DNA of 42,212 nucleotides from Pelagibacteraceae bacterium TMED65 (GTDB lineage Bacteria > Pseudomonadota > Alphaproteobacteria > TMED127), in NCBI GenBank assembly GCA_002167215.1, contig NHDS01000006.1:1-42212 (forward strand). Reading direction: 5' to 3'. Shown here piece after piece: positions 41,577 to 42,212 of this stretch. Numbering within the stretch: position 1 is the first letter of the stretch; each line of letters starts with the position of its first letter. The position numbers and the translations under genes are program-made. The notes under the pieces are model-generated. The model had not been told where the DNA came from. It was given only the letters and a program-made list of their open reading frames with translations, and made no database searches.

Positions 41577-42209
41577 TCACACTCTACCCAATTGAAAACT
41601 AGACTTGTTTATTTTCATAAATGCTGGCGCCAAAATCTCTTTGTCACCCTCGGTCGCCGCCAAAATTTCAAATACCTTGTGGGGACGCCGAGTTTCTGTG
41701 ATGACAAGGCATCCGATTTGGGACGCAATCTCATCCGGAATGTCCCTAAAATTCTGAAAATGCTGCTCACCCTCATCTGCCAAAACGTCAAGCACACACA
41801 CAACCTCTATGTTATGGGCAGCAAACACCATTTGGGCGATTTCCATAACCTCACCGGTTCCGACACAGCAAACTCCTGTGCCCTGATTGGCAGATACCTG
41901 ATTGGCAAGCATCTCATAATCACGTCGAACTTCACCAAAGAATTTGAATGAGTTAGCAATATATTTCGACACAAGACGGCCTTTTTCTATAAAGCCCTCA
42001 GGTGTAATATAATATTTATACCGGCGTGAAGGCGCATCTTTCACCTTTATATAACCCTTGTGAACCAATCGCTTAATCAAGGCATTGGCCATGCCCAAGG
42101 CAATCTCAAGTTCGGTGGCCACACAACGCTGGGTGATCCTGTCGCGCTCTTCAACGAGTTCAAGAACACGCAACTCATGCTGTTCATTTACTGTCAGATT
42201 GCGATCCAT
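41577..42209 (-). CDS. Winged-helix transcriptional regulator with a C-terminal Rossmann-like domain
   Basis: The 210-residue protein has an N-terminal winged-helix DNA-binding domain of MarR-like type (residues 5-75: LRVLELVEERDRITQRCVA, then ALIKRLVHKGYIKV, PSRRYKYYITPEGF). A basic, hydrophobic linker (80-105) follows. The C-terminal half (about 108-205) begins TGVCCVGTGEVMEIAQMVF, a glycine-rich, strand-turn-helix start that looks like a nucleotide- or small-molecule-binding Rossmann domain. The N-terminal half resembles the EPS-associated MarR-type regulators found upstream of polysaccharide clusters. It probably senses a ligand and controls the cluster together with the RfaH-like gene. 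The ATG is at 42209, so the full gene is inside the window, but its promoter is not. Confidence 0.8.
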   Translation of the reverse strand: MDRNLTVNEQHELRVLELVEERDRITQRCVATELEIALGMANALIKRLVHKGYIKVKDAPSRRYKYYITPEGFIEKGRLVSKYIANSFKFFGEVRRDYEMLANQVSANQGTGVCCVGTGEVMEIAQMVFAAHNIEVVCVLDVLADEGEQHFQNFRDIPDEIASQIGCLVITETRRPHKVFEILAATEGDKEILAPAFMKINKSSFQLGRV

Positions 42210-42212
42210 GTG

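Noticed and set aside
1..42212. CRISPR array, insertion sequence, tRNA or rRNA
   Set aside because: I saw no regularly spaced repeats, transposase motifs, terminal inverted repeats or tRNA-like cloverleaf segments anywhere in the window.

Overview
The window is one large surface-glycan gene cluster. Nearly every gene lies on the minus strand, so transcription runs from about 42.2 kb down to position 1. Genes are packed tightly, with many 4-20 nt overlaps of stop and start codons. Only one gene, a sulfotransferase at 24191-25207, is on the plus strand. The DNA is A+T-leaning. The protein families, and the regulator plus RfaH-like pair at the head of the cluster, suggest a Gram-negative proteobacterium, possibly a marine alphaproteobacterium. 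That taxonomic guess is inference; there is no rRNA or housekeeping gene here to settle it.

Layout in the direction of transcription. (1) 42209-41073 holds a winged-helix regulator and an RfaH/NusG-type antiterminator. A leader follows with an ops-like element, TGCGGTAGCATG, at 40980-40991. (2) 40962-36234 holds an aldo/keto reductase, a UDP-HexNAc 6-dehydrogenase (WbpA type), an NDP-sugar SDR and a putative glycosyltransferase. (3) 36253-25235 holds a CMP-sugar synthetase, a WbpG-type amidotransferase with its HisF and HisH partners, and a NodB-like protein. It continues with a complete-looking legionaminic-acid-type set: NeuB/LegI, NeuC/LegG, LegC, a formyltransferase where an acetyltransferase is expected, and a PtmE-like nucleotidyltransferase. 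A methyltransferase ends the block. (4) 25207-24191 is the plus-strand sulfotransferase. (5) 23872-18071 holds a PglK-like ABC flippase, a methyltransferase, and PseB, PseC and PseG. (6) 17889-9573 holds a 2-hydroxyacid dehydrogenase, a methyltransferase, a second NeuB-family synthase, an ATP-grasp ligase and a fusion of an SpsF-type cytidylyltransferase with a class-III aminotransferase. It ends with a GNAT, a frame-disrupted small gene and a large glycosyltransferase-like protein. (7) About 890 bp without an intact gene follows, containing what looks like a decayed reading frame. (8) 8683-1 holds a PIG-L deacetylase, an asparagine-synthase-like amidase, a WbpI-type 2-epimerase, three GT4 glycosyltransferases, a GNAT, a WbpB/WlbA dehydrogenase and a WbpD-like acetyltransferase cut by the window edge.

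Taken together, the cluster appears to make at least two nonulosonic acids. One goes through PseB/PseC/PseG with an unusual synthase. The other is a Leg-type sugar that may be N-formylated. The cluster also appears to make a 2,3-diamino-uronic acid of the UDP-ManNAc3NAcA type (WbpA, B, D and I are seen; the aminotransferase WbpE would lie off the left edge), and either this sugar or a nonulosonic acid could carry an acetamidino group. No Wzy polymerase, Wzx flippase or initiating phosphoglycosyltransferase is visible here. The most interesting points are the ops-like site next to the RfaH-like gene, the SpsF-aminotransferase fusion with its ATP-grasp, methyltransferase and dehydrogenase neighbours, and the formyltransferase in the Leg-type pathway.
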